Shown here in pieces: positions 41,871 through 50,593 of a stretch of 64,000 bases of DNA (positions are counted from its first letter, which is position 1; each line of letters starts with the position of its first letter). The translations under genes were made by a program, and so were the position numbers. Source of the DNA: Burkholderiales bacterium (GTDB lineage: Bacteria > Pseudomonadota > Gammaproteobacteria > Burkholderiales > Burkholderiaceae_C); the NCBI GenBank assembly GCA_019509985.1, contig JAEKLF010000042.1, positions 1 to 64,000 on the forward strand. The letters are read 5' to 3'. Below the pieces are notes generated by a model that saw only the letters and a program-made list of their open reading frames with translations, searched no databases and had not been told where the DNA came from.

Positions 41871-42968
41871 TCAAGGCAAGGGCAGCGTGATTCGGAAATT
41901 CGTCAGGCCTGGCTCGCTCTCGCAATCGATCATGCCCTGGTGTTGCTGGGCGATCGTCTGCGCGAGCGTGAGTCCGAGGCCCGAGCCGCCCTCCCGCCCT
42001 GAGACCAGGGGAAAGAAGATGCGATCCCGGATCTCGGCGGGGACGCCGGGACCGTTGTCCTCGATATGCAATTCCAGTGCCAAGCGCCAGCGCTGCTTAC
42101 CAATCGTGACCTGTCGGGCCACGCGCGTGCGCAGCACGATCTGCGCGTCGCCGGCCGCGATGCGCGAACCGAGCACTTGAGCGGCGTTCTGCACGATGTT
42201 CAGCGTCATCTGGATCAGCTGCTCGCGATCGCCGCGGAAATCGGGCAGCGAGGTGTCGTAGTCGCGCGGGATGTCCAGGCCGCGTGGGTACTCGATGAGC
42301 ACCAGCGCCCGCACCCGCTCGCAGATCTCGTGGATGTTGACGTCGCCCACGACATGGGCGCGGCGGTGTGGCGCGAGCAGCCGGTCGACGAGGCTCTGCA
42401 GCCGGTCGACCTCGTGCACGATGACCTGGGTGTATTCGGTCAGCTCCGGGTTGTCGTCCTGAAACTCCATGGCCAGCAGCTGCGCCGCGCCGCGGATGCC
42501 GCCGAGCGGGTTCTTGATTTCATGCGCCAGGTTGCGCGTGAGTTCCTTGGTCGCCTGGACCTGGTCGAGGCTGCGCTCATCGCGGTCCTGGCGCGCCTGC
42601 TGGGCAATCTCGATGAGCTCGACGAGCACACGCGGCTCGCCATCGACGCCGGCGTCCATCTGCGACACGATGACGTGCACCGGCAGGCCGTCCTCGTGGG
42701 CCCAGGCGCCGCGGCGCAGCGATGCATCAAAGCGGCTGCTGGAGTACTGGTTGGCGGCCACGCCGGCCAGGGTTTCGGTCAGGCGCTGGGGATCGTCGAA
42801 CCAGTCGGGCAGCTGGGCGCGCTGCACGGCGCGGCGCGACAGCCGCATGACGTTCTCGAAGGCGGCATTGGCGAACAGGCATTCGCCATCGGCACGGACG
42901 ACGACCACCATGGTCGCCAGCAGATCCAGGCCGGCGAACTCGGCCGGCAGCAAGGAGGTATCAGTCAT
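41871..42968 (-). CDS. ntrB: Nitrogen regulation sensor kinase NtrB
   Basis: 365 residues from the ATG at 42968. Soluble sensor kinase/phosphatase controlled by the PII protein. A PAS domain (about 15-120; TMVVVVRADGECLFANAAFENVM) is followed by a HisKA box with phospho-His (NLAHEIKNPLGGIRGAAQLLAMEF, about 155) and a HATPase domain (NIVQNAAQ, DNGPGVP, GSGLGLTLAQTI). An ATG six codons upstream is less likely. Gene order glnA, DUF4124, ntrB, ntrC on one strand is the usual betaproteobacterial arrangement. Confidence 0.95.
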   Translation of the reverse strand: MTDTSLLPAEFAGLDLLATMVVVVRADGECLFANAAFENVMRLSRRAVQRAQLPDWFDDPQRLTETLAGVAANQYSSSRFDASLRRGAWAHEDGLPVHVIVSQMDAGVDGEPRVLVELIEIAQQARQDRDERSLDQVQATKELTRNLAHEIKNPLGGIRGAAQLLAMEFQDDNPELTEYTQVIVHEVDRLQSLVDRLLAPHRRAHVVGDVNIHEICERVRALVLIEYPRGLDIPRDYDTSLPDFRGDREQLIQMTLNIVQNAAQVLGSRIAAGDAQIVLRTRVARQVTIGKQRWRLALELHIEDNGPGVPAEIRDRIFFPLVSGREGGSGLGLTLAQTIAQQHQGMIDCESEPGLTNFRITLPLP

Positions 42969-42991
42969 GAGGCGCCGAGGCGCCACGCGCC

Positions 42992-43477
42992 TCAGGGAAG
43001 TTTTGCGATCTCGCGCTTGAGCGCTTGCACATCGGCTTCGTAGCGGCCGATGTTGTCCTTGAGTTCGGCCATGCGGTCCAGATACTTCTGGTAGTTGCGC
43101 TCGTCGCCGCGACGCTCGCCCTGGCCGTTGTTGAATTCCTTCTGTGCCGCGGCGAGGCGCTCCTCGGCCTGTTGCAGTTCGGTTTGCAGCACACGGCGGC
43201 GTTCGTCGTCGCGCACGCGCTGCTGGCCGGCGTCGACACGGCTTTCAGCACTGCGGGCCTCCGTGGACGGCGCGGCGGCACCCGTGCGCGGCTTGACGGT
43301 CTGCACGACCGTGATGGGCGTGCCCTCGATCGTGCGGCAACCCTTCTCGTTGGCTTCCTTGGCGGACAGCGCGTCGGTGTAGAGCACCGGCGGGCCGGGG
43401 CAGCGGTAGACCGTGCCTTGCGCCTGGGCACCCAGGCTGGCGACGACGATCAGCAGACCCAGCAATCGATTCAGCAT
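42992..43477 (-). CDS. DUF4124 domain-containing exported protein
   Basis: 161 residues from the ATG at 43477 (MLNRLLGLLIVVASLGAQAQ, a signal peptide of about 20). The short DUF4124 domain (about 21-60; GTVYRCPGPPVLYTDALSAKEANEKGCRTIEG) has two Cys likely to form a disulfide. The rest is a charged coiled coil (RVRDDERRRVLQTELQQAEERLAAAQKEF...YLDRMAELKDNIGRYEADVQALKREIAKL). Periplasmic, function unknown. It is regularly placed between glnA and ntrB in Betaproteobacteria and here lies behind the glnA terminator, 23 bases before ntrB. Confidence 0.85.
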   Translation of the reverse strand: MLNRLLGLLIVVASLGAQAQGTVYRCPGPPVLYTDALSAKEANEKGCRTIEGTPITVVQTVKPRTGAAAPSTEARSAESRVDAGQQRVRDDERRRVLQTELQQAEERLAAAQKEFNNGQGERRGDERNYQKYLDRMAELKDNIGRYEADVQALKREIAKLP

Positions 43478-43528
43478 GGCGGCATTGTGGCGCAGGCCAA
43501 CGGCAAGCCAACGGCATTGCCCCACGCA

Positions 43529-43555
43529 TAAAAAAGGGGCCGCACGGGCGGCCCC
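43529..43555 (-). terminator. Intrinsic terminator of glnA
   Basis: On the minus strand an 8-bp stem (GGGGCCGC/GCGGCCCC, loop of four) is followed by TTTTTTAT. It separates glnA from the DUF4124-ntrB-ntrC unit, so read-through or a separate promoter is needed for ntrBC. Confidence 0.88.
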
Positions 43556-43594
43556 TGTCCGTCGACAAGGCAGCGTCAGTGCTGCCCATGGCGA

Positions 43595-45010
43595 TCACAG
43601 CGCGTAGTACATGTCGAACTCGACCGGGTGGGTGGCCATGCGGAAACGCGTCACTTCCTGCATCTTCAGTTCGATGTAGGCGTCGATGTACGAGTCGGTG
43701 AACACGCCGCCCTTGGTCAGGAAGGCGCGATCCTTGTCCAGGTAGTCCAGCGCCTGGTCGAGGCTGTGGCAGACGGTCGGGATCTTCGCGTCTTCCTCGG
43801 GTGGCAGGTGGTACAGGTCCTTCGTGGCGGCTTCGCCCGGGTGGATCTTGTTCTCCACGCCGTCCAGGCCGGCCATCAGCAGCGCGCTGAAGGCGAGGTA
43901 GGGGTTGGCGGAAGGATCGGGGAACCGCGCTTCGATGCGGCGGCCCTTGGGGTTGCCGACGTAGGGGATGCGGATCGATGCCGAGCGGTTCTTGGCCGAG
44001 TAGGCCAGCTTCACCGGGGCTTCGAAGCCAGGCACCAGGCGCTTGTATGAGTTCGTGCCGGGGTTGGTGATGGCGTTCAGCGCGCGGGCATGCTTGATGA
44101 TGCCGCCGATGTAGTACAGCGCGAACTCGCTCAGGCCGGCATAACCGTCACCCGCGAACAGGTTCTTGCCGTCCTTCCAGACCGACTGGTGCACGTGCAT
44201 GCCGGAGCCGTTGTCGCCGACCAGCGGCTTGGGCATGAAGGTCGCGGTCTTGCCGTAGGCGTGGGCGACGTTCTGGATGATGTACTTCTGCAACTGCAGC
44301 CAGTCGGCGCGCTGGACCAGCGAGCTGAACTTGGTGCCGATTTCCATCTGGCCCGCGTTCGCCACTTCGTGGTGATGCACTTCGACCGGGATGCCACACT
44401 GCTCGAGGATCAGGCACATTTCCGAGCGCATGTCCTGGCCGCTGTCGACCGGGGGCACGGGAAAGTAGCCGCCCTTGACGGTGGGGCGGTAGCCGGAGTT
44501 GCCGTGCTCGTATTCCTTGGCCGAGTTCCAGGCGCCTTCTTCGGACTCGATCTTGAAGAACGAGCCGGACATGTCATTGCCCCAGCGCACGCTGTCGAAG
44601 ATGAAGAACTCCGGCTCGGGGCCGAAATAGGCGGTGTCGCCCAGGCCGGAGGCCTTGAGATAAGCCTCGGCGCGCTTGGCCAGCGAACGCGGGTCGCGCT
44701 CATAGGCCTTGCCGTCCGCGGGGTCGACCACGTCGCAGGACAGGATCAGCGTCGGCTCTTCGAAGAAGGGGTCGACGTTGGCGGTGTTGGGATCGGGCAT
44801 GAGCAGCATGTCCGAGGCTTCGATGCCCTTCCAGCCGGCGATCGAGGAGCCGTCGAAGGCGTGACCCGACGTGAACTTGTCTTCATCGAAATGGGAGACG
44901 GGCACGGAGACGTGCTGCTCCTTGCCACGGGTGTCGGTGAAGCGGAAATCAACGAACTTGATTTCGTTTTCCTTCACCATGTTCATCACATCGGCGACGG
45001 TCTTGGCCAT
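43595..45010 (-). CDS. glnA: Glutamine synthetase, type I (GSI-beta)
   Basis: 471 residues, typical of the dodecameric, adenylylation-controlled form. ATP-dependent amidation of glutamate, taking the ammonium made by NirBD. Motifs: beta-grasp region [37 protein letters not shown], the ATP-binding [16 protein letters not shown], and the region around the adenylylated Tyr, [10 protein letters not shown] (about 397). The ATG at 45010 is preferred to a TTG one codon upstream. Transcription probably starts from the sigma-54 type promoter at 45088-45102. Confidence 0.97.
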   Translation of the reverse strand: MAKTVADVMNMVKENEIKFVDFRFTDTRGKEQHVSVPVSHFDEDKFTSGHAFDGSSIAGWKGIEASDMLLMPDPNTANVDPFFEEPTLILSCDVVDPADGKAYERDPRSLAKRAEAYLKASGLGDTAYFGPEPEFFIFDSVRWGNDMSGSFFKIESEEGAWNSAKEYEHGNSGYRPTVKGGYFPVPPVDSGQDMRSEMCLILEQCGIPVEVHHHEVANAGQMEIGTKFSSLVQRADWLQLQKYIIQNVAHAYGKTATFMPKPLVGDNGSGMHVHQSVWKDGKNLFAGDGYAGLSEFALYYIGGIIKHARALNAITNPGTNSYKRLVPGFEAPVKLAYSAKNRSASIRIPYVGNPKGRRIEARFPDPSANPYLAFSALLMAGLDGVENKIHPGEAATKDLYHLPPEEDAKIPTVCHSLDQALDYLDKDRAFLTKGGVFTDSYIDAYIELKMQEVTRFRMATHPVEFDMYYAL

Positions 45011-45087
45011 CAATAGCTCCTAGCGGAATCGAGAGGGTGGGTTGCTGCCGCCAACGCACACGCGCCAGCGGCCACGGGGGAATCAAA

Positions 45088-45102
45088 GCAGGTTGCATGC
45101 CA
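45088..45102 (-). promoter_or_regulatory. Probable sigma-54 promoter of glnA
   Basis: Minus strand TGGCATGCAACCTGC fits the -24/-12 pattern (TGGCAY-N5-YTGC) with correct spacing, 78 bases upstream of the start codon. A TGCACC NtrC half-site lies immediately upstream (45106-45111). Confidence 0.6.
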
Positions 45103-45172
45103 GAGTGCACCGACATGGGTTGTCGCCGCAGGGCGGGGCATTATGTGGCGGACGCCAGTTACAGCGGAACGA

Positions 45173-45964
45173 CTATCGCACCAGCTCAGTGCTGATTGAT
45201 GCACCAAACTGAATCACGCCCTGCTTCAGGGCGCCGTAGGCCAGGTCGAGCTGACCCGCCTCACCTTTGACACCCAGCTCGATGCAACGGCCCCACTGCG
45301 GGTGGTCGACGCTGGGCAGGCTGAAGACCTTGATGCCGGCGAACTCGGCCTCGATGGCCACCATCAGCGGCGTGAGGCTGGCTTCCATCGCACCTTGCAC
45401 GATCAGCGAGCGTTCGATGACGTCGACCTGGCGGTGCAGTTGCGGGTAGCGGTCCAGCACCCAGGCCATCATGGGATGGGCCATGACCGGGAAGCCGGGC
45501 ACGAAGTGCACATCCCCGACGAAGAAGCCGGGGATCTTGTTGTAGGGGTTGGGGACGATGCCCGCGCCTTCGGGAAAGACGCCCATTTCGAACCGGCGGT
45601 GGTTGTCGGGGTGGTCGGGGTCGGCCGACGTACCCTGGTCGGCCGCGGTCTGCTGGATGCGCTGCCAGATCAGTTCGCGAGCCTCTGGGTGCAGCGCCAG
45701 CGGCCGGCCCAGGGCCGCGGCGGCGGACTGGCGCGTGTGGTCGTCCGGCGTTGCGCCGATGCCGCCGCAGCTGACGATGAGGTCACCGCTGGCAAAGGCC
45801 TCGCGCAGCCGGGCGATCAGCAGCTCGCGGTCGTCGCCAAGGTACTGAGCCCAGGCTAGTTGCATGCCGCGGGCGGACAGCAGCTCGATGAACTTGGCCA
45901 GATGCGAGTCCTGGCGTTTGCCGGACAGGATCTCGTCGCCAATGATGATCAGTCCGACTTGCAT
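45173..45964 (-). CDS. CinA/MoaB-like molybdopterin-binding domain protein
   Basis: 263 residues: MQVGLIIIGDEILSGKRQDSHLAKFIELLSARG and VSCGGIGATPDDHTRQSAAAALGR are the MoCF-biosynth (MoaB/CinA N-terminal) signatures. Proteins of this stand-alone type lack the CinA nicotinamide-deamidase domain; related COG1058 enzymes act as ADP-ribose/FAD pyrophosphatases. The C-terminal 90 residues (SLTPLMVAIEAEFAGIKVFSLPSVDHPQWGRCIELGVKG) are typical of the proteobacterial subgroup. It is the last of five tightly packed genes, four bases after the EI24 gene. Confidence 0.85.
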   Translation of the reverse strand: MQVGLIIIGDEILSGKRQDSHLAKFIELLSARGMQLAWAQYLGDDRELLIARLREAFASGDLIVSCGGIGATPDDHTRQSAAAALGRPLALHPEARELIWQRIQQTAADQGTSADPDHPDNHRRFEMGVFPEGAGIVPNPYNKIPGFFVGDVHFVPGFPVMAHPMMAWVLDRYPQLHRQVDVIERSLIVQGAMEASLTPLMVAIEAEFAGIKVFSLPSVDHPQWGRCIELGVKGEAGQLDLAYGALKQGVIQFGASISTELVR

Positions 45965-45968
45965 GGAT

Positions 45969-46799
45969 TCAGGTTCCCGACAGAACTTCGGAGATGGCGA
46001 CCGGCTCCCTCGCCCGCCGCGCCTGCAAGGCCGCCAGCGCGTAGTGCGCGAACCAGGCCGTGGAGAAGGCGAACACGAGCGTGTAAAGCCAGATGGACAC
46101 CAGCACGAGGAACGGAGCCAGCGCCATGGCCATGGCGCTGAAGGCCCAGATCAACGACGGCGCCGCGCCCAGGTAGCCGCACACGACACCCATGGCCAGC
46201 ATGGGCACGCGATGCTCCTTCAGCAGCGCGCGTCGCTCTTCGGCCGACGCATGTTCGGCCAGCACGTCGAAGCCGAAGACGCGATAGGTCAGCCAACCCC
46301 AGATCAGCGGCGGCAACACCATCACCAGCGGCGGGATCAGCCACAGCGGGATGGACAGCACGAGCAGCACCAGCGCGATCAAGGTGGCGGCGAGCGAAGC
46401 GCCGACGCTCTGAATCAGCGTGCCGCCACGCTTCTTCTCCAGCAGCGGGAAGCGCCGCTCGGCCACCAGCCTGACGATGGCCGGCGTCATGCACAGCGCC
46501 ACCAGCAACAGGCTCAGCAGGATGACCACCGGCAGCACACCGGCCAGCACGATGATGATCGTCAGCACGCTGCGGAAGGCCTGCAGGCCCATCGTGTCCA
46601 GCCATTGCAGCAGGCTGTCGACGAGGTGCCAGCCTTCAAGCGTCGCACGCACCGCGGCATTGGCGTCCGCCCAGAAGAAGTACATCAAGCCGAACACCAG
46701 CCCACCCGACACCACCAGGGGCAGCAGCGACAGCGCGATGACGCGCGGATGCAGGCAGTAGGCGGCGGCGCGCCAGAAGGAATCGGCGAGACCTTGCAT
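45969..46799 (-). CDS. EI24 domain-containing membrane protein
   Basis: 276 residues from the ATG at 46799 (MQGLADSFWRAAAYCLHPRVIALSLLPLVVSGGLVFGLMYFFW). About six membrane helices; the EI24/CysZ-like family pattern includes TPAIVRLVAERRFPLLEKKRGGTLIQS and FGFDVLAEHASAEERRALLKEHR. CysZ members transport sulfate, but this Burkholderiales group is uncharacterised. The start overlaps the stop of the fatty-acid hydroxylase-type gene (TGATG). Confidence 0.82.
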   Translation of the reverse strand: MQGLADSFWRAAAYCLHPRVIALSLLPLVVSGGLVFGLMYFFWADANAAVRATLEGWHLVDSLLQWLDTMGLQAFRSVLTIIIVLAGVLPVVILLSLLLVALCMTPAIVRLVAERRFPLLEKKRGGTLIQSVGASLAATLIALVLLVLSIPLWLIPPLVMVLPPLIWGWLTYRVFGFDVLAEHASAEERRALLKEHRVPMLAMGVVCGYLGAAPSLIWAFSAMAMALAPFLVLVSIWLYTLVFAFSTAWFAHYALAALQARRAREPVAISEVLSGT

Positions 46800-47776
46800 C
46801 AGGCAGACTTTCTGAAGGACGTGACCAGGCGCGTCAGCCCCAGCCATTGCTGGCGCCAGAAACCGGCGCCGTAGTCGCGGCCACCCTCATCCGGCAACTG
46901 GTCGCGCACGCCGGTGGCATCGAAGCGATGCTCGAAGTCGCCGGTGCGAAAGAGCAGGTCCCAGACCGGCAGCAGCACGCCGAAGTTGTGTCCGCCCAGC
47001 GTGCCGCGGCCGCCGGACTCGTGGCCGACGCCGATGCTGTGGTGGCGGCGGTGAAAGCGCGGGCTGATCAGCAGCCGCTCGCCGACGGCGCCGAAGGTGA
47101 TCCGCGCGTTGGCGTGCTGCAGGCTTTCCAGCAGCTGCGTGATGACCGTGATGGCGACGAACTGCCCCGGCTCGACGCCGATGAAGCGGGCCAGCAGCGC
47201 AAACGCAGTCGCAATCAGAACGTCGTCCAGCAGGTGGTTGCGGTTGTCGCTCCACATCGTCATCTGGCGTTGGCTGTGGTGCAGGCTGTGCAGGGCCCAC
47301 CACCAGTTGAACTGGTGCTGGAAGCGATGCAGCCAGTAGCCGACGAAGTCGAAGACGACGAGGTACACCGCCAAGCTGACCCAGGCGATGTCGGTCACGC
47401 CGGGCCAGAGGCTGTCCAGATGCCAGGTCGGCAGGCCGGCCAGGCGCAGCTCGCTGGCGATGGCGTCCCAGACCGGGTCGATGCTGAAGAACATCAGCAA
47501 GCGCACGAGACCCAGGCGGTGGATCAGCGTGTAGACAACGTCGACGCGCACGGCGCCATGGTCGGTGACCGGCTCCACCGGCCAGCGTCGCTCCAGGATG
47601 CCGATGCCCACCAGGATGACGACCACCTGGATGACACCCCACAGCAGCCAGCCGGTCGCGTCGAAGGCGTCTTCCAGCAGGTTGCCGAAACCGAGGGCGA
47701 ACACCACCGGCTGCACGACGGTCTCGTACAGCGCCTGCTGTGCGGCGTCGAAGGCGTTGGCAATCCAGTCGATCAC
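46799..47776 (-). CDS. Sterol desaturase/fatty acid hydroxylase family membrane protein
   Basis: 325 residues from a GTG at 47776, chosen because GTGA overlaps the stop of the deacetylase gene; no ATG fits. The di-iron His clusters of the family are present: HRFQHQFNWWW and HSLHHSQRQM at about 140-160, NHLLDD, and RRHHSIG near 225, embedded in about five membrane helices. Members hydroxylate or desaturate lipids (fatty acids, hopanoids, carotenoids). The substrate is unknown; neighbouring envelope genes suggest a lipid-modifying role. Confidence 0.88.
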   Translation of the reverse strand: MIDWIANAFDAAQQALYETVVQPVVFALGFGNLLEDAFDATGWLLWGVIQVVVILVGIGILERRWPVEPVTDHGAVRVDVVYTLIHRLGLVRLLMFFSIDPVWDAIASELRLAGLPTWHLDSLWPGVTDIAWVSLAVYLVVFDFVGYWLHRFQHQFNWWWALHSLHHSQRQMTMWSDNRNHLLDDVLIATAFALLARFIGVEPGQFVAITVITQLLESLQHANARITFGAVGERLLISPRFHRRHHSIGVGHESGGRGTLGGHNFGVLLPVWDLLFRTGDFEHRFDATGVRDQLPDEGGRDYGAGFWRQQWLGLTRLVTSFRKSA

Positions 47777-48564
47777 GGCTTGTTGGGTTCCGGCGTCTTG
47801 AACAGGTTCGCGTAGCGCGGATGCTCGCGCAGCGGCGCAAAGCATAGGCCGCGCTGCTCCAGCCCCGTCATCAGCGGCTCCAGCACCGCAGGCGCCCAGG
47901 GGTCTTGGCGCTCCCAGATGCCGAGGTGGGCGATGAGGATGTCGCCGGGCTTGACGTCGCGCAGCGCCTTTTCCAGCAGCTGCGCGTTGGGCGAACTCTG
48001 GCTGGACAACTCGTCGCCAAGGAAGCCGGCGCGGCTCCAGCCCACGTGCGCGAAGCCACAGGCCTTGGCCGCGTTCAGCAGCGCCGCGGACGTGCGGCCG
48101 GCCGGCGCGCGAAAGATCGGTGCGAGCGGCTTGCCCGTCATCGCCGTGAAGCGCGCGGCGACCTTCTTCAGGCTTTCGCAGTACTGCTCGGGCGTCACCT
48201 CGTGCACGACGGGCGGGTTCACGCCCGCCTGGGTGCGCACCTTGAAGCGCACCACCTTGCCGTCGGCGTCCGGCACGTCTTCCATGAAGATGTCGTGGTC
48301 CCACGTGTGGGCGCCAAAGTCATGGCCCTCGGCCGCACGCTCGCGCCACCACGGTGCCCAGGTCTCGTCGAGCGTCGTGCCGCCGGTCAGCGTGGGCTCG
48401 CTGGCCAGGAAGAACGTGGCCTTGGCGTTGTGCTTCTTCAGCGTCTCGGCAATCAGCGGCGCGACACCCATGTGGCCGGTGTCGAAGGTGAGGTAGACCG
48501 GCTTGTCGCAAGGCGGCTGCGCTGCTGCGGTGGTCACCGCCAGCGCCAGGACAAAAGCTTTCAT
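47773..48564 (-). CDS. Secreted polysaccharide deacetylase family protein
   Basis: 263 residues. Signal peptide 1-17 (MKAFVLALAVTTAAAQ). NodB-homology domain: VYLTFDTGHMGVAPLIAETLKKHNAKATFFLASEP (motif 1, TFDTGH where typical enzymes have TFDDG), HDFGAHTWDHD (motif 2, H-x3-H metal site), APIFRAPAGR (motif 3), and GDILIAHLG (motif 5). It removes acetyl groups from cell-wall or extracellular N-acetyl sugars. Asp of TFDTG fits the catalytic base; the second metal-binding Asp is replaced by Thr, so activity needs testing. Its start overlaps the propeller gene stop (ATGA). Confidence 0.85.
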   Translation of the reverse strand: MKAFVLALAVTTAAAQPPCDKPVYLTFDTGHMGVAPLIAETLKKHNAKATFFLASEPTLTGGTTLDETWAPWWRERAAEGHDFGAHTWDHDIFMEDVPDADGKVVRFKVRTQAGVNPPVVHEVTPEQYCESLKKVAARFTAMTGKPLAPIFRAPAGRTSAALLNAAKACGFAHVGWSRAGFLGDELSSQSSPNAQLLEKALRDVKPGDILIAHLGIWERQDPWAPAVLEPLMTGLEQRGLCFAPLREHPRYANLFKTPEPNKP

Positions 48565-49550
48565 TGGCGCGGCTGATGGTCCAGCGTCCAGATGCCATGC
48601 GGCGACTTGCCCACCTTGACCTGGCGCACGACCTTGCGCGTGACCGTGTCGATCTGCGTCAGCTTGCCGGCCCAGCGCGACGTGACCAGCAGCGTCTTGC
48701 CATCGGTCAGCAATTCCATGTCGTCCGGCCCGGCGGGCGCCGGGAACTGGTCGACGACGGTGAACGTCGTGATGTCGATCTTGCTGATCGTGTTGGCCGC
48801 GCGGTTGGACACCAGCACATGGCGCTTGTCGCCCCAGGCGCGGAAGGAGTGCGTGCCCGCCGCCGTCGGGATGCGCTTGACCAGCTTGGGCAAGCCACCG
48901 CCGCTGACGTCCCAGACCTCGACGAGCTTGTCGCCCGTCAGCGCGACGAGCAGGAACTTGTCGTCAGGAGTCAGGTAGATGTCGGCGGGCATCTTGCCGA
49001 CCGGCGCCTTCCACTTGACGTTCTGCGTAGCCAGGTCGATGGCCAGCAGTTCGTCGCTGTCCTGCAGGCTGGCGTAGACCGTCGTGCTCTTGCTGTCGAT
49101 GCTGAGGTGGCTGGGTGTCTTGGGCGCGGGAATGCGCTTGACGAGCTGTAGCGGCTCGGCCGCGGTGCTGCCCTGCCAGCGGTACAGCACGACGTAATCC
49201 AGCCGGTTGGACGCGGTGACGAACCACTTCATGTCCGGCGAGAAGCGCAGGTGATAGGGGTCGGAGATGCCGCGCACGACGCGCTGGACCTCGGCCGTGC
49301 GTGGGTCGACGAAGGTCAGCGAATCACCCAGCGCGTTGGCGACGATGAGGGACTTTTCGTCGGGCGACAGGTAGAGGTGATGGGGCTCCTTGCCGGTCGG
49401 GATGCGCTTGACGACCGTGAAGCTGACCGGGTCGACGACCGAGATGTCGGCGTCCAGGGAATTGAGCACGAAGACCGGCGGATGCGCCTGCTGGGCCTGG
49501 GCGCCGAAGGTCGCCAAGCATCCCAAGATCACCGCCCATTTGCGAAACAT
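48561..49550 (-). CDS. Exported YncE-like beta-propeller protein
   Basis: 329 residues from the ATG at 49550 (MFRKWAVILGCLATFGAQAQ, signal peptide). Six or seven blades with recurring patterns: VFVLNSLDADISVVDPVSFTVVKRIPTGKEPHHLYLSPDEKSLIVAN, YVVLYRW, LLAIDLATQNVKWKAPVGKMPADIYLTPDDKFLLVAL, VSNRAANTISKIDITTFTVVDQFPAPAGPDDMEL. It resembles the YncE/cytochrome cd1 C-terminal propellers that act as binding scaffolds in the periplasm. First gene of the five-gene run, likely headed by a promoter in 49551-49673. Function unknown. Confidence 0.85.
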   Translation of the reverse strand: MFRKWAVILGCLATFGAQAQQAHPPVFVLNSLDADISVVDPVSFTVVKRIPTGKEPHHLYLSPDEKSLIVANALGDSLTFVDPRTAEVQRVVRGISDPYHLRFSPDMKWFVTASNRLDYVVLYRWQGSTAAEPLQLVKRIPAPKTPSHLSIDSKSTTVYASLQDSDELLAIDLATQNVKWKAPVGKMPADIYLTPDDKFLLVALTGDKLVEVWDVSGGGLPKLVKRIPTAAGTHSFRAWGDKRHVLVSNRAANTISKIDITTFTVVDQFPAPAGPDDMELLTDGKTLLVTSRWAGKLTQIDTVTRKVVRQVKVGKSPHGIWTLDHQPRQ

Positions 49551-49673
49551 CCAGCTCTCCAAAGGAAAGGGCGGCACGCCGCCGCCCTGCCCTTCGAGTT
49601 TACCCGGGGGGTCTGCCCCGTCCCTGTCCTGCATCAAGCCGGATTGACGAGTCTGACGCACCCGATGGATTCG

Positions 49674-50486
49674 TTACTCTTCGTCGCCACCCAGGATGCC
49701 GCCCAGCAGCCCGCCGGCACCGAAGCCGCCCAGCACCGAGCCTTCTTCCTTGTGGCCGCCGTTCTGCGGCGCGGCCGCGAAGATGCGCGAGGCCAGGCGC
49801 GAGAACGGCAGGCTCTGCAGCCAGACGTCCCCGGGGCCGGTCAGCTTGGCCAGGAAGAGCCCTTCGCCGCCGAACAGCGCCGTCTTGATCTTGCCGACGT
49901 ACTGGATCTCGAAGTTCACGTTGGGCGTGTAGGCCACGACGCAGCCGGTGTCCACCAGCAGCGTCTGGCCCGGCTGGAGGCTGCGCTTGACGATGGTGCC
50001 GCCGGCATGCACGAAGGCCAGGCCGTCGCCGTCCAGGCGCTCCATGATGAAACCCTCGCCGCCGAAGAAGCCGGTGGAAAGCTTCTGCTGGAAGGCGATG
50101 CCCAGGGACACGCCGCGCGCGGCGCACAGGAAGGCGTCCTTCTGGCAGATCAGCGTGCCGCCGAGCTGCTTCAGGTCCATCGCGATGATCTTGCCCGGGT
50201 AGGGCGCCGCGAAGGCGACGCGCTGCTTGCCCGCGCCCTGGTTGGTGTAGACCGTCGTGAACAGCGACTCGCCCGTCAGCAGCCGCTTGCCGGCGCCCAG
50301 CAGCTTGCCAAAGAAGCCACCCTGGTTGGCCGAGCCGTCGCCGAAGACGGCGTCCATGCTGATCGTCGAGTCCATGAAGAACATCGACCCGGCCTCGCCG
50401 ATGGCCGCCTCGCCGGGATCGAGTTCGATCTCGACAAACTGCATCTCGGCGCCCTTGATCTCGTAATCCACCACGTCCATGGCCAT
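49674..50486 (-). CDS. AIM24/TIGR00266 family protein
   Basis: 270 residues. The TIGR00266 double beta-helix-like fold is clear: [110 protein letters not shown] Gly-rich tail ([18 protein letters not shown]) ends the protein. Bacterial members are uncharacterised; the yeast homologue is mitochondrial. It is divergent from the GbsR-type regulator, with about 100 bases between the starts that also hold an operator at 50550. Confidence 0.88.
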   Translation of the reverse strand: MAMDVVDYEIKGAEMQFVEIELDPGEAAIGEAGSMFFMDSTISMDAVFGDGSANQGGFFGKLLGAGKRLLTGESLFTTVYTNQGAGKQRVAFAAPYPGKIIAMDLKQLGGTLICQKDAFLCAARGVSLGIAFQQKLSTGFFGGEGFIMERLDGDGLAFVHAGGTIVKRSLQPGQTLLVDTGCVVAYTPNVNFEIQYVGKIKTALFGGEGLFLAKLTGPGDVWLQSLPFSRLASRIFAAAPQNGGHKEEGSVLGGFGAGGLLGGILGGDEE

Positions 50487-50549
50487 GCGGCTCTCCAGCT
50501 GAAAGAAAAACGGCCGGAATGATAGCTATCGCCTGTCTTGCTCGATACA

Positions 50550-50569
50550 ATTTCTCTGTTGACAGAAAT
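50550..50569 (+). promoter_or_regulatory. Candidate operator 1, overlapping the regulator promoter
   Basis: ATTTCTCTGTTGACAGAAAT. It overlaps a TTGACA -35 box (50559-50564) with TAGGCT 16 bases further on. The same ATTTC-N10-GAAAT pattern, including CAGAAAT, recurs at 51235-51254, ahead of the next operon. Confidence 0.6.
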
Positions 50570-50593
50570 TTCAGACGATGTAGGCTTTCTCCC

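Noticed and set aside
50521-50530. GATAGCTATC palindrome upstream of the GbsR-type gene
   Set aside because: Only ten bases, single copy, and not shared with the second regulated promoter; noted but not called as an operator.
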